A stretch of 64,000 bases of DNA from assembly GCF_000420545.1 (NCBI RefSeq), contig NZ_ATVD01000006.1, forward strand, positions 1-64,000. The letters are read 5' to 3'. Below, in pieces: positions 26,642-35,375 of this stretch; the stretch's first letter is position 1, and the number at the start of each line of letters is the position of its first letter. Both the position numbers and the translations under genes were made by a program. Source of the DNA: Arenimonas oryziterrae DSM 21050 = YC6267 (GTDB lineage Bacteria > Pseudomonadota > Gammaproteobacteria > Xanthomonadales > Xanthomonadaceae). Below the pieces are notes generated by a model. The model worked only from the letters and a program-made list of their open reading frames with translations, did no database searches and had not been told where the DNA came from.

Positions 26642-27424
26642 TCAAGGTGCGTTCGTCGTTTCTTTCACATCAACGTGCAGCAGCTCGATGGGTTTGCCGC
26701 TCGGCAAGCGGTAGTCCAGGGCGTTGTCGATCGCGTCCATGCGGCGCAGGCGGCCGCACATGGCTTCGGCCTGCGGCTCCAGCGCTTTCGCGCGCGCATC
26801 GATCTTGCTGTCCAGGGCATCGCCCATCTTCTGCATGCGCGCTTCCATGGCCTGACGCTCTTCCTCGCCCGCGAACACCGCCTTCATCGCCATGGTCACG
26901 GCGCTGCCGGTAATCTCGGGCACAAAATCGGACACGATCGGATCGATGATCGCCGCGACCGCATCGTCGTCGGCGTCGCGGCCGAACATCCAGGACGGCT
27001 GCGAATTGAGTTCGCGCAGCGCCAGCGCCTGCGACCGCTTGAGTTTGGCGACCGACTTGTCGGGATTGCTCGACAGGCCGCGCGCGACTTCGGTCAAAGC
27101 GGTGAACGCGATATCGATGGCTTCGATGGTGATCTTCTGCATTTCCGGCAGCAGCTGCCGCAGTTCGCCTTCGAACTCGCGCATGCGCTGCTGGTCGGCA
27201 GGGGTGAGCGGGGCTTCGCGGCCATCGATAAACAGCTTGCCGCCACCGAAGCTGATGCGCGCGGGCTTGCCGTCTTCCTGGGTCAGCACGAAGGCATTGC
27301 GATAGGTGTCAAGCGCGTACTTGGAATCGACGTTGCAGCTGACATGGTGGCCGTTGTCGTCGTCATGCGCCTGCACGGCGCCAGTGGCCAGCAGCAGGGA
27401 CAAAACCAGGGCAGACCGTTTCAT
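26642..27424 (-). CDS. DUF2884 (YggN-type) periplasmic protein
   Basis: 260 residues with a signal peptide (MKRSALVLSLLLATGAVQA) followed by HDDDNGHHVSCNVDSKY. The mature part is charged and mostly helical, with GGGKLFIDGREAPLTPADQQRMREFE, a match to the YggN/DUF2884 family, in which that Leu-Thr-Pro-x2-Gln segment is conserved. Two Cys (near residues 30 and 230) may form a disulfide. Function not known in any species. The start is 215 bp from the divergent ompW-like gene. Confidence 0.85.
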   Translation of the reverse strand: MKRSALVLSLLLATGAVQAHDDDNGHHVSCNVDSKYALDTYRNAFVLTQEDGKPARISFGGGKLFIDGREAPLTPADQQRMREFEGELRQLLPEMQKITIEAIDIAFTALTEVARGLSSNPDKSVAKLKRSQALALRELNSQPSWMFGRDADDDAVAAIIDPIVSDFVPEITGSAVTMAMKAVFAGEEERQAMEARMQKMGDALDSKIDARAKALEPQAEAMCGRLRRMDAIDNALDYRLPSGKPIELLHVDVKETTNAP

Positions 27425-27512
27425 GCTCGCACTCCGCGTCGAAGGTTGACGCGACTTTCACACAATCGCGCGGCATGCACGCGTGTCTTTCGGCGGTATG
27501 ACTATGGTCATG

Positions 27513-27543
27513 GTTCGTGAACGGGCGGGCAAAGTTCACGAAC
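27513..27543. promoter_or_regulatory. Paired GTTC-N2-GAAC palindromes (candidate operator)
   Basis: GTTCGTGAAC at 27513-27522 and its exact reverse complement GTTCACGAAC at 27534-27543. Each is itself a GTTC-N2-GAAC dyad, and their centres are 21 bp apart, two DNA helix turns, as expected for cooperative binding of a dimeric repressor. The pair sits between the divergent DUF2884 and OmpW genes and can serve either promoter. Confidence 0.55.
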
Positions 27544-27639
27544 TGCGCACGCCCAGCTCACAACCGATTCATTCGCGTGCTGCGACCCTTCGTTTCGCCG
27601 GATGTCCGGCATTCCTTTTGTCACTGCGGAGACACCCCC

Positions 27640-28248
27640 ATGCCCCGTACACCTTTGATCTCTCTTGCCCTGCTCGCCGCCCTGGCGGCCACCAATGCCC
27701 ATGCCGAAGGCTTCAAGGCCACCGTGGGTTATGAAAACGTAAATCCGAAATCCAACAACGGCCAGCTCGCCGGCGCCGAAGCCAATGTCAGCGATGACTG
27801 GGGCTTTACCGGGTCGCTCGGCTACAACTTCGACGACAACTGGTCGGCCGACGTCTGGACGGGTCTGACCAAGTTCAAGCACGAGGTCGGCATTGCCGGC
27901 CTTGGCACCGTGGCCAATGTCGAGCACCGCCCGACCACGCTGACGGTCAACTACCACTTCATGCCCGCGGAGAAATTCAGCCCCTATGTCGGTATCGGCT
28001 ACGGCTGGGTCAATGTCTCGGGTGAAGAAGGCGTTGGCGCGCTTGCCGGCACCCAGGTGCGCGCGAGCAATGCCAACGGCCTGACCTATGTGCTCGGCGC
28101 CGATGTCGCAGTGACCGACAACGTGTTCATCCGCGGCAGCGTGCGCAAGCTCGACTTCGACTCCGACGTGACCGTCAACGGCGCCGCCGTCGGCACCGCC
28201 AATGTCGACCCGCTGGTGTACGGCATCAGCGCGGGCTTCAAGTTCTAA
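27640..28248 (+). CDS. ompW: OmpW-family outer membrane protein
   Basis: 202 residues. Signal peptide to HAEG (about residue 21); then eight amphipathic strands and a final AGFKF. The start ATG at 27640 follows GCGGAGA. DDNWSADVWTGL, RPTTLTVNYHF and YVGIGYGWVNVSGEEG match the OmpW barrel, which forms a narrow hydrophobic channel to the membrane side. Known members take part in small hydrophobic solute passage and stress resistance. A strong terminator follows at 28276 and a paired-palindrome candidate operator lies 97 bp upstream. The short N-terminus lacks the usual AGDxxxR stretch, so it is a divergent member. Confidence 0.82.
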   Translation: MPRTPLISLALLAALAATNAHAEGFKATVGYENVNPKSNNGQLAGAEANVSDDWGFTGSLGYNFDDNWSADVWTGLTKFKHEVGIAGLGTVANVEHRPTTLTVNYHFMPAEKFSPYVGIGYGWVNVSGEEGVGALAGTQVRASNANGLTYVLGADVAVTDNVFIRGSVRKLDFDSDVTVNGAAVGTANVDPLVYGISAGFKF

Positions 28249-28275
28249 GCCCTCAACCTGGACAGTGGATGGCCC

Positions 28276-28311
28276 GCGGGGAGCGCAGCGATGCGCTCCC
28301 CGCTTTCGTTT
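28276..28311 (+). terminator. Rho-independent terminator of the ompW-like gene
   Basis: Perfect 12-bp stem GCGGGGAGCGCA and TGCGCTCCCCGC around GCGA, followed by TTTCGTTT. It lies 28 bp after the ompW-like stop. Confidence 0.9.
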
Positions 28312-28400
28312 CGGGGCCGGATCGTCGCGACGTGTTTGGCCGCCTTCACCGTCAGCACGTATCCTAGGCGCCGCCACCCGCCTGCTAGCGAGCCCGCGCT

Positions 28401-29888
28401 TTGTCACCGATCGTTCTGATCCGCCGTCACCCGCTCGCCGCCCTCCTCGCCCTGGCCCTGCTGCTGGGCCTGGCGTTCCAGGGCAGTCGCGGTCTGCTCG
28501 AACCCGACGAGGGCCGCTATACCAATGTCGCCCTGCAGATGCTGCACACCGGCGATTTCATTTCCCTACGTCGCAACAGCGAAGCGCTGCATTTCACCAA
28601 GCCGCCGCTGACCTACTGGACGATCGCGGCCAGCGTCGCGACCTTCGGCCACAACGAATGGGCGGTGCGTTTGCCGATCGCGCTCGCCTTCGTGCTCAGC
28701 GTCGGACTGATCTACGGCCTGGGCAAGCGCTTCGTGCCCGAGAAACCCTGGCTGCCCGCGCTGATCTACGCGACCTGCCCGATTCCCATGCTCGCCGCAA
28801 ACACAGTCAACACCGATTCGGTGCTGGCGGCGATGGAGACGCTGGCGGTGCTCTGTTACGTGCAGGCACGTTTCGGCGGCGGCTCGCGCTGGTGGATCGA
28901 CGCGATGTGGGTCGGCTTCGGCCTCGCCTTCCTGACCAAGGGTCCGCCGGGACTGTTGCCCCTGCTCGCCATCACGGCCTTCCATCTCAGCCATCGCCGC
29001 GCCGACGTGCCACTGTTGCGGCCGCTGGGCTTGCTGGGTTTCGCGCTCGTGGGCCTGGGCTGGTATGGGGTGGTGATTCGCCGGCATCCGGGCCTGCTCG
29101 ACTATTTCCTCGGTCACGAGGTCTACGCGCGTATCGCGACCGACAAGCTGCGCCGTTTCCCGCAATGGTATGGCCCGCTGATCGCCTATCTGCCGACGCT
29201 GACGCTGGGCGTGCTGCCCTGGCTGGCGGCAGTGATCCACCGGCGCTGGGGCGGAACCTTCGCCGGCTGGAAACAACTGCCCGAGAGCACGCGGTTCCTG
29301 TGGTTCTGGTTCGTGATTCCGCTGGTGATCTTCTGCCTCGCGCGCTCGCGCCTGCCGCTGTACGTGCTGCCGCTGTTCGCGCCGCTGTGCCTGCTGATGG
29401 CCGGCGCGCTGCGCGAGATGACCATTCCGCGCTGGGGCCGGATCGGGTTGGGCGTGTGGCTGGCGTTGCTGGTCGCCCTCAAGGCCGGCTTCGCGTATGC
29501 CTGGGTCAATGACAAGGACGCGCGCCAGTTCACCGAACGCCTGCGTCCGCTGTTGCCGGGACCGCCGTCGGAAATCCTGTTCGTCGAGGACATGACGCGC
29601 AACGGCCTGAACCTGTATTTCCGCACCGAAGTCGAACGTCTGTCGTTCAAGCCGATGCCGCATCCGATTTCCGACTCGGACTACGACGCGACTGTCGCCG
29701 ATGAAATGACCGAACAGGAAACCGGCCGCATCTTCATCATGAAGACCGAAGTCGAACAGCACTTCCTCAACGCCGCGCGCGCCGGCGGCCGCGAGCCGGT
29801 CCTGCTCGGCCATTTGCCGCATCCCAAGGGCAACAACGAACGCGATCGCGTGGTCTACACCCTACGCGGAGATTTTCCGGGCAAATAG
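28401..29888 (+). CDS. ArnT-like glycosyltransferase (PMT/GT83-type)
   Basis: 495 residues with about twelve membrane helices. EPDEGRYTNVALQML, with the acidic catalytic-type Asp/Glu in the first periplasmic loop, and FTKPPLTYW are hallmarks of ArnT and related polyprenyl-phosphate sugar transferases, which modify lipid A or other envelope glycans in the periplasm. A soluble C-terminal domain follows from about 385. The start must be TTG at 28401, because an in-frame TAG lies 15 bases upstream. ArnT proper adds 4-amino-4-deoxyarabinose to lipid A, but no other arn gene is near, so the sugar and acceptor are unknown. Confidence 0.88.
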   Translation: MSPIVLIRRHPLAALLALALLLGLAFQGSRGLLEPDEGRYTNVALQMLHTGDFISLRRNSEALHFTKPPLTYWTIAASVATFGHNEWAVRLPIALAFVLSVGLIYGLGKRFVPEKPWLPALIYATCPIPMLAANTVNTDSVLAAMETLAVLCYVQARFGGGSRWWIDAMWVGFGLAFLTKGPPGLLPLLAITAFHLSHRRADVPLLRPLGLLGFALVGLGWYGVVIRRHPGLLDYFLGHEVYARIATDKLRRFPQWYGPLIAYLPTLTLGVLPWLAAVIHRRWGGTFAGWKQLPESTRFLWFWFVIPLVIFCLARSRLPLYVLPLFAPLCLLMAGALREMTIPRWGRIGLGVWLALLVALKAGFAYAWVNDKDARQFTERLRPLLPGPPSEILFVEDMTRNGLNLYFRTEVERLSFKPMPHPISDSDYDATVADEMTEQETGRIFIMKTEVEQHFLNAARAGGREPVLLGHLPHPKGNNERDRVVYTLRGDFPGK

Positions 29889-29901
29889 GCCGGGACTGGC
29901 G

Positions 29902-30780
29902 TCAGGGGTGTTCGCACTCGACGTGCACGCGCTCGCGACGCAACAGATAGATGCCGCTGGCGATGATGATCGCGGCACCCAGCAGCGTGTAGCCGTCGGG
30001 CAAGGTCTGCCATAGCAGCCAGTCCAGGCCCATGCCCCAGGCCAGCGCGCTGTATTCGAACGGCGCGATCGCGGACGCTTCGCCGCGCTTGAAGGCTTCG
30101 GTGATCGCGATCTGACCGATGAACCCGGTGATCGCGATGCCGATCAGGATCCACGCATGTTCGAACCGCACCGTCACCCAGTTCGGCGCCGCCACCGCAC
30201 CGGCGCCGAGCGCGACCATGACCATCAGCCAGAACACCATGCTCTCGATCGAATCGGTGCGACTGATGATGCCGACCATGACCGACGACAGCGCGTAACA
30301 CGCGGCAGCGGCGATCACCGCCAAGCCTCCGAGCGTAAGCAGGCCCGCGCCCGTGGGCCGCAGGACGACGAGCACACCGCCCAGACCGACGAAAATCGCC
30401 AGCCAGCGTGCGCCATCGACGCGCTCCTTGAGCAGGGGCACCGACAAGGCGGTGATCAGCATCGGCGCGACGAAAAAGATCGAATACGCCTCGGCCAGCG
30501 GCAGATGCCGCAGCCCGTAGGCGAAGCAGGCGAGCATGCCGATGCCGAGCACGCCGCGCAGCAGATGCAAGGGCCAGCGGATTTTCAGCAGCGTGCCGAA
30601 GGCGCCACGCCAGGCGACGTAGGCGCAGACCAGCGGCAGCGACGACAGCGCACGCAGGGCCGCGACCTGCACCGCCGGGTAGTGCGGCGACAGCAGCTTC
30701 AGCCCCGTGTCCATGAGGGCGAACAAGGCGACCGCGAGCAGCATCGCGCCGATCGCCCAGAGATTGCGGCTTTTTTCCAT
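29902..30780 (-). CDS. EamA/DMT-family transporter
   Basis: 292 residues from the ATG at 30780, ten helices in two EamA repeats. ALFALMDTGLKLLSPHYPAVQ, LRGVLGIGMLACFAYGLRHLPLAEA and PFEYSALAWGMGLDWLLWQTLP are typical of the RarD/RhaT-like permease group that carries S-adenosylmethionine-like or amino-acid-like metabolites; exact substrate unknown. A longer upstream frame is only antisense of the NRDE gene. Overlap-free, 34 bp after the NRDE stop. Converges with the ArnT-like gene, 13 bp apart, with no visible terminator between. Confidence 0.88.
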   Translation of the reverse strand: MEKSRNLWAIGAMLLAVALFALMDTGLKLLSPHYPAVQVAALRALSSLPLVCAYVAWRGAFGTLLKIRWPLHLLRGVLGIGMLACFAYGLRHLPLAEAYSIFFVAPMLITALSVPLLKERVDGARWLAIFVGLGGVLVVLRPTGAGLLTLGGLAVIAAAACYALSSVMVGIISRTDSIESMVFWLMVMVALGAGAVAAPNWVTVRFEHAWILIGIAITGFIGQIAITEAFKRGEASAIAPFEYSALAWGMGLDWLLWQTLPDGYTLLGAAIIIASGIYLLRRERVHVECEHP

Positions 30781-30814
30781 GGCGTGATTATGCCGGTGCC
30801 GGCACCGTCTCCGA

Positions 30815-31600
30815 CTAACGATCGGGCCAGGCGAAACGCAGATCGCTGTCGCCCAGCGCGGCGCCGTGTGCACCGAAGCGCCGTTCCAGCAGCCGCGCCT
30901 GACCGCGCGACACCAGCAGCAGACTGCTCGCGCGCGTGCCGTAGGCCTCGCCGACAATGAAAGGCGACGACAGCAGGCGCTCCAGCGCCAGGCCCACGCC
31001 CGTGTCGGGCAACTCGGCATCGGCGGCTCGATCGCGATCGGCCAAGGCCGTCCACAGCGCCGTGAACTGCGGTTCGGCCGCGAGCGAATCGGCATCTGCG
31101 AGCCAAGGCGCGAGCGCCGCACGCAGGCGCTGCGTCTTCGGCCAAGGCGCATCGAGATCGCCATTGGAAACGACATGCAGGCCCGGCGCGAGCGCCTGGC
31201 GACGAAACGCCGGATGGTTGCCGGCGTAGTGCAGCTCGCCCTCGGCGCAGAGCAGCACGTTGAAGCGGCCGAACTCGCTGGCGATCGGCGCCAGCGCATC
31301 GAGATAGTCCGACACCGGCAGCGACGAACGCACGAAATCATCGACCAGGGCGCCGCGCGACCGCGGCGCGTCTTCCGGCGCACCGCCGACACGCACATTG
31401 GTGACGGCGGCGAAGCGACCCTCGGTCGAAGCCAGCAGCCAGCTGCCGCCTTTCTCCAGATCCTGTCCGCCGAAGATCGGCGGCACGCCCGCATGGCGCT
31501 GCGCGGGCGCGGTCGCCCGGCCGTGAAATTCGTCGCGGTTGGTGACCAGCACGGCGTCGAAACGCGGGTGGCAACGCCAGGCGAGCGCGATCAGGCACAT
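30815..31600 (-). CDS. NRDE-family protein (TANGO2-like)
   Basis: 261 residues from the ATG at 31600. The start MCLIALAW keeps the conserved Cys2 of the family; the frame 13 codons longer is rejected because the conserved start sits here. The name motif is in VLVTNRDEFHGR, followed by DLEKGGSWLL and GRFAAVTNVR. Bacterial and human (TANGO2) members are cytosolic; human loss causes metabolic crises, and a role in heme or lipid handling has been proposed. The Cys2/Ntn-like arrangement suggests a hydrolase, which is inference. Confidence 0.88.
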   Translation of the reverse strand: MCLIALAWRCHPRFDAVLVTNRDEFHGRATAPAQRHAGVPPIFGGQDLEKGGSWLLASTEGRFAAVTNVRVGGAPEDAPRSRGALVDDFVRSSLPVSDYLDALAPIASEFGRFNVLLCAEGELHYAGNHPAFRRQALAPGLHVVSNGDLDAPWPKTQRLRAALAPWLADADSLAAEPQFTALWTALADRDRAADAELPDTGVGLALERLLSSPFIVGEAYGTRASSLLLVSRGQARLLERRFGAHGAALGDSDLRFAWPDR

Positions 31601-31709
31601 CCAGACAGCTCCAGGACCTCCCGGGACGGGCGTCTTCAAGCCAAAGAATGGCCTATGTCCGGCCGCGAGGCGAAGCGCGCGGGTGACCGTTTTCGCCCGT
31701 ATGATGTCT

Positions 31710-31732
31710 AATCCGCCGCTCTATGGCGGATT
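31710..31732. promoter_or_regulatory. Inverted repeat in the leader of the 31793 gene
   Basis: Perfect 8-bp arms AATCCGCC and GGCGGATT around a 7-base loop, about 60 bp upstream of a small secreted-protein gene. No T run follows, so it is more likely an operator or mRNA leader hairpin than a terminator. Confidence 0.4.
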
Positions 31733-31792
31733 CGCAACGGCGGAAGCTGTGCCTACCCCGGGTCGACCGACCCAGCCCACGGAGTCAGTGCC

Positions 31793-32209
31793 ATGCGTAT
31801 CCCCCTGAACATGATCGCCTTCGCCGCCCTCGCGATGTCAGCCAGCGCCGGCGCCCAGTCCGAATCCCCCGCCGATGCCGACCTCGTCGCCGGCGGCCAG
31901 TACACCGCCGAACTCAACCAGAGCAACCACCGCTGGCAGCTGCTGCCCGCCGACGGCCGCGATGTCGAGATCAATGCCGAAAGCTGCCCGGTCGGCGCCC
32001 CCGTCCCGAATGGCCTGTGGCTGCTGGTCACCGGCGCCGATGGCCGCCCGGAACTGCTCGCACCGTCGACGACCGTGCTGCCTGCCGGTGCGTCTGAGCA
32101 TGTCGCGCTGCGCGCCTGCGATGACGCCGCCTCCGACGGCATCAGCCTGCCTCAGTCGGTGATCGACCTGCTCACCGCGAGCAGCGGCGCCGTCTACATC
32201 CACGACTGA
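31793..32209 (+). CDS. Small secreted protein of unknown function
   Basis: 138 residues. A signal peptide (MIAFAALAMSASAGAQS) is followed by an acidic mature part of about 115 residues with two Cys (CPVG and RACDDA) that may pair. ACGGAG lies 6 bases before the ATG, so the start is firm. I do not recognise a family. Followed at 14 bp by the GlxA-type regulator gene. Codon use is that of its neighbours. Confidence 0.75.
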   Translation: MRIPLNMIAFAALAMSASAGAQSESPADADLVAGGQYTAELNQSNHRWQLLPADGRDVEINAESCPVGAPVPNGLWLLVTGADGRPELLAPSTTVLPAGASEHVALRACDDAASDGISLPQSVIDLLTASSGAVYIHD

Positions 32210-32223
32210 GCGATGAGCCACCC

Positions 32224-33225
32224 ATGATTGAACAACGTTTCCGTCTCGGCATCCTCGCGATCGAGGGCTGCATGATGTCCTCGATCGCCTCGTCCAGCGA
32301 TGCCCTGAGTGTGGCTGCCGCCCTCGCGCAGATCCGTCACCCGGTCGGCGGCCTGCGCCTGGAGAGCATCGTGTTCGGCGCACGCGGGCAATCGCAGATT
32401 TCGACCTCGACCGGTCTCAACATTTCCGGCCTGGCTGCGCCGCCCGAGGACATCGACGTGCTGCTGATTCCCGGCGTCATGCACTCGAGCGTGCACGACC
32501 TCGTCGATCGCATCCAGCGCATGCAGCCGGAGATGGAGCTGATCCGCGCGATGCATCTGCGCGGCGTCGCGATCGCCGGCACCTGCAGCGGCAGCCTGCT
32601 GCTGGCCGAATCGGGCCTGCTCGACGGACATCGTGCGACCTGCAGCTGGTGGCTCGCGCCGGCCTTCCGCCACCGCTATCCGGCCGTGACCCTCGAAGCC
32701 GATGCCATGGTCGTCGAGGACGGCGGCGTCATGACCGCGGGTGGTTCGAGCGCCTTGCAGGCCTTCATGCTGAGACTGATCGGCAAGGCCGGCGGTGAGG
32801 AACTCGCACAACAGACCGCGCGCATGCTGCTGATCGACCCGGAACGGCAGAGCCAGGCGCCGTATGTGGCCCAGGCCCTGATGGAACGGCCGCGCAATTC
32901 CCTGTCGGAGAAAGCCGAACACTTCCTGATGCACGAACTGCATCGTGAAATCAGCGTCGGCCGCCTCGCCGAACACTGCGGCACCAGCGAGCGCAGCCTG
33001 CTGCGGCATTTCCGCGCGCACCACGGCGTTAGCCCGCTCGAGCATATCCAGCATTTGCGCGTAGAGCGTGCCAAGGCCTTGCTGGAGACCACGCATCTGA
33101 GTTTCGACGAGATCGTCGAACGCTGCGGCTACAACGACAGCGCGAGCTTCCGCAAATTGTTCAAACGCGCGACCGCGATGACGCCGGGCGACTATCGCGA
33201 ACGTTACCGTCTGCGCCCGCACTGA
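32224..33225 (+). CDS. GlxA-family transcriptional regulator (DJ-1/PfpI + AraC HTH)
   Basis: 333 residues. Residues about 5-200 form a DJ-1/PfpI-like glutamine-amidotransferase fold with the nucleophile-elbow Cys in GTCSGSLLLAESGLL; residues about 225-330 are a double-helix AraC DNA-binding domain (HREISVGRLAEHCGTSERSLLRHF and HLSFDEIVERCGYNDSASFRKLFKR). Such regulators sense small amines or aldehydes and activate nearby genes; the cysteine is often needed for ligand response. The neighbour and possible target is the small secreted protein 14 bp upstream. The effector is unknown. Confidence 0.92.
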   Translation: MIEQRFRLGILAIEGCMMSSIASSSDALSVAAALAQIRHPVGGLRLESIVFGARGQSQISTSTGLNISGLAAPPEDIDVLLIPGVMHSSVHDLVDRIQRMQPEMELIRAMHLRGVAIAGTCSGSLLLAESGLLDGHRATCSWWLAPAFRHRYPAVTLEADAMVVEDGGVMTAGGSSALQAFMLRLIGKAGGEELAQQTARMLLIDPERQSQAPYVAQALMERPRNSLSEKAEHFLMHELHREISVGRLAEHCGTSERSLLRHFRAHHGVSPLEHIQHLRVERAKALLETTHLSFDEIVERCGYNDSASFRKLFKRATAMTPGDYRERYRLRPH

Positions 33226-33255
33226 TCCGCGATCGGGCGCGCGGGCCGCGTCGGT

Positions 33256-33990
33256 CTAGTCGGCGTCGCGCAACAGCGGTGCGTGCCGGTGATCGCTGTG
33301 CGTGCTCCGGCGCAGGGTGCCGAACAGCCAGTCGCAGACCGGATAGGTGATGTTGAAATTCGCATGCGCCATCAGCGCATGGTCGTGGTGCAGGCGATGC
33401 AGCCAGCGCAGACGGCGCACCAAACCCTGCCGTGCCAGCCAATGGTCTTCGGGCAGGTGATAAGCCAGGTGAAGTACTTCGTAGTTGAGGAAATACGCCA
33501 GGCCCGAGGCGATGAACAGCCAGGCCACGTTCGCCGACAGCAGCCAGGCCAGCACGAACCACACCGGCACGCCGAACAGGCCGAAAAAGAAGATCACCAG
33601 CAAGGGCGGGAACAACACCGCGCGCAGATCGCGACGATTGTCGATGAGCATCGCCTCGTCGGTGAAAAATCGATGGTGCTGCCCCGAATGGCGCTTGTAC
33701 ACCAGGCCCAACCCGCGAAACGGCCGATGCATCGGGAACCGGTGACCGAGGTATTCGGCGAGATTGGCGTAGACCAGGGCCAGCGGCACGGTCAGCCATT
33801 CCAATGCCTGCACCGCGTGCAGCTGCGCCAGGCACAACAGCAGCACCGCGCCGCCGACACCGAACGTGAACAGCAGATGCGTGCTGCCGCGATAGCCGCG
33901 CGGAATATCGCGCTCGCGGTATTCGTCGCGAAAGCGACGCACCGTGTCGGGAATGCGTGGCGAGGTCATCGCAGAACCCAGGTCGGCCAT
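33256..33990 (-). CDS. Fatty acid hydroxylase / sterol desaturase family protein
   Basis: 244 residues with four or five membrane helices. The histidine boxes that hold a di-iron centre are all present: HRFPMHR, HSGQHHRFF, HLAYHLPEDH and HRLHHDHALM. These belong to the superfamily that hydroxylates fatty acids, carotenoids or sterols with O2. The start at 33990 overlaps the VOC gene stop as TGATG; a second ATG at 33969 is also possible. Converges with the GlxA-type regulator, 30 bp apart. Substrate not predictable. Confidence 0.85.
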   Translation of the reverse strand: MADLGSAMTSPRIPDTVRRFRDEYRERDIPRGYRGSTHLLFTFGVGGAVLLLCLAQLHAVQALEWLTVPLALVYANLAEYLGHRFPMHRPFRGLGLVYKRHSGQHHRFFTDEAMLIDNRRDLRAVLFPPLLVIFFFGLFGVPVWFVLAWLLSANVAWLFIASGLAYFLNYEVLHLAYHLPEDHWLARQGLVRRLRWLHRLHHDHALMAHANFNITYPVCDWLFGTLRRSTHSDHRHAPLLRDAD

Positions 33991-34778
33991 CAGCCCATCT
34001 CGGTCGGTTCGATGAGATAGAACTTGCCGCCGGATGGATCGGCCAGCAGGGCGATGCGGCCCACGCCCGGGGCGCGGAACACCGGCACGACGATGCTGCC
34101 GCCGAGCGCCAGCGCCTGTGCGACCTTGGCGTCGATGTCGGTGGCATGCACATACACCGACCAATGCGTCGGAATGCCTGCCCACTGCTCGTCCATCTGC
34201 AACAGGCCGCCATAGCCCTCGCCGGCCACGGAAAAGACCCGGTACACCTCGGGCGCGCCATCATGGTCGCTGAAGGTCCAGGGGAAGATCGTGCCGTAGA
34301 AGGATTCCGCACGCCGGATGTCGCGCGTCGACAGTTCGACCCAGAGCATCGCGTCCGGATCGCGGAACACGCCGACCCCCGGATGCGTGCGCGGCTGCGA
34401 CAGACAGAACACCGCGCCCTCGGGATCGCTGACCACGGCCATGCGCAGCAGACCCATGACTTCAAAAGGTTCGGCGAGCAGTTTGCCGCCGGCCGCGAGC
34501 ACGCTGGCGACGGCGGCATCGCAATCCTCGACACGGAAATACACACCCCAGTGCACCGGCACGCCCTGCGCACGCTGATCGGCCATCATCGTGTAGCAGG
34601 CGGCGACATCGCGGCCGCCGTGCTTGAACACGGTATAGGAGCTGCCGTCGGGCAAAGGCGTTTCTTCAGGTGTCCAGCCGAACAGTCCGGCATAGAAACG
34701 GCGGGCGCCGTCCTGATCGGTGGTGGCGAGTTCGAACCAGCCCGGGGTACCGACGGGCGGCGTATAGGTGCGGGTCAT
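33990..34778 (-). CDS. Two-domain VOC-family protein
   Basis: 262 residues from the ATG at 34778, which has a strong AGGGAGGA 6 bases before it. Two glyoxalase/bleomycin-resistance-like domains in tandem, each starting WFELATTDQDGARRFYAGLFGW and WVELSTRDIRRAESFYGTIFPW and ending in SDPEGAVF and ADPSGGKF. The repeated P-G-x-F-Y pattern marks the beta-alpha-beta-beta-beta units. Metal ligands are only partly conserved, so it may be a lyase-like enzyme or a ligand-binding protein. Couples by overlap to the fatty acid hydroxylase gene. Confidence 0.9.
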   Translation of the reverse strand: MTRTYTPPVGTPGWFELATTDQDGARRFYAGLFGWTPEETPLPDGSSYTVFKHGGRDVAACYTMMADQRAQGVPVHWGVYFRVEDCDAAVASVLAAGGKLLAEPFEVMGLLRMAVVSDPEGAVFCLSQPRTHPGVGVFRDPDAMLWVELSTRDIRRAESFYGTIFPWTFSDHDGAPEVYRVFSVAGEGYGGLLQMDEQWAGIPTHWSVYVHATDIDAKVAQALALGGSIVVPVFRAPGVGRIALLADPSGGKFYLIEPTEMG

Positions 34779-34895
34779 CGCGCGGTCCTCCCTGCGGGAC
34801 GTCCAGCCTACGCCCAGCGTTCGCGCGCGGCCAGAGGGTCGCGCGCACGGTCGCGAATCGAGGGACAATCGCCGTTCCTCGTCCGGAGCACGCCC

Positions 34896-35375
34896 ATGCC
34901 CACGACCGAAACTCTGATCAGGCCGGCCTGTCTGGCGATGCTGCTGCTCGTGGCGCCGTGTCGCGCGGCGGACACCGACCCGGCGCGCCCGGACCTGAGC
35001 TGGCTCGTCGGCGACTGGTGCAGCCCGGCGGGCCAGACGCGCATCGAAGAGCACTGGCTCTTGCGCGGCGGTGTGCTGCTCGGCCTCGGCGCGAGCACGC
35101 GCGGCGACAAACTGACCGATTTCGAGTACACGCGTATCGAACCGCGCGGCACCGGCTGGGTGTTCATCGCGCAACCCGGCGGTGCGCCACCGACCGAATT
35201 CGCGCAGGCGGACAGCCACGGCCAGCGTGTGGACTTCCGCAATCTCGCGCACGACTTCCCGCAGCGCGTCAGCTACTGGCGCGACGACACCGGACTGCAC
35301 GCGGAAATCGCCGGGCCCGGCCGGGACGGCGAACAGCGCATCGGTTTCGACTACACGGCCTGCCCTGCCGATTGA
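34896..35375 (+). CDS. Secreted DUF6265-type protein
   Basis: 159 residues. A signal peptide (LAMLLLVAPCRAAD) precedes a compact domain with LSWLVGDWCSP, ...EEHWLLRGGVLLG, and DFRNLAHDFPQRVSYWRD, the pattern of DUF6265 (lipocalin-like beta barrel family, role unknown). GGAG precedes the ATG at 34896 by 8 bases. Ends in TTGA, in which the dinB start codon overlaps. Divergent from the VOC gene, 117 bp apart. Confidence 0.8.
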   Translation: MPTTETLIRPACLAMLLLVAPCRAADTDPARPDLSWLVGDWCSPAGQTRIEEHWLLRGGVLLGLGASTRGDKLTDFEYTRIEPRGTGWVFIAQPGGAPPTEFAQADSHGQRVDFRNLAHDFPQRVSYWRDDTGLHAEIAGPGRDGEQRIGFDYTACPAD

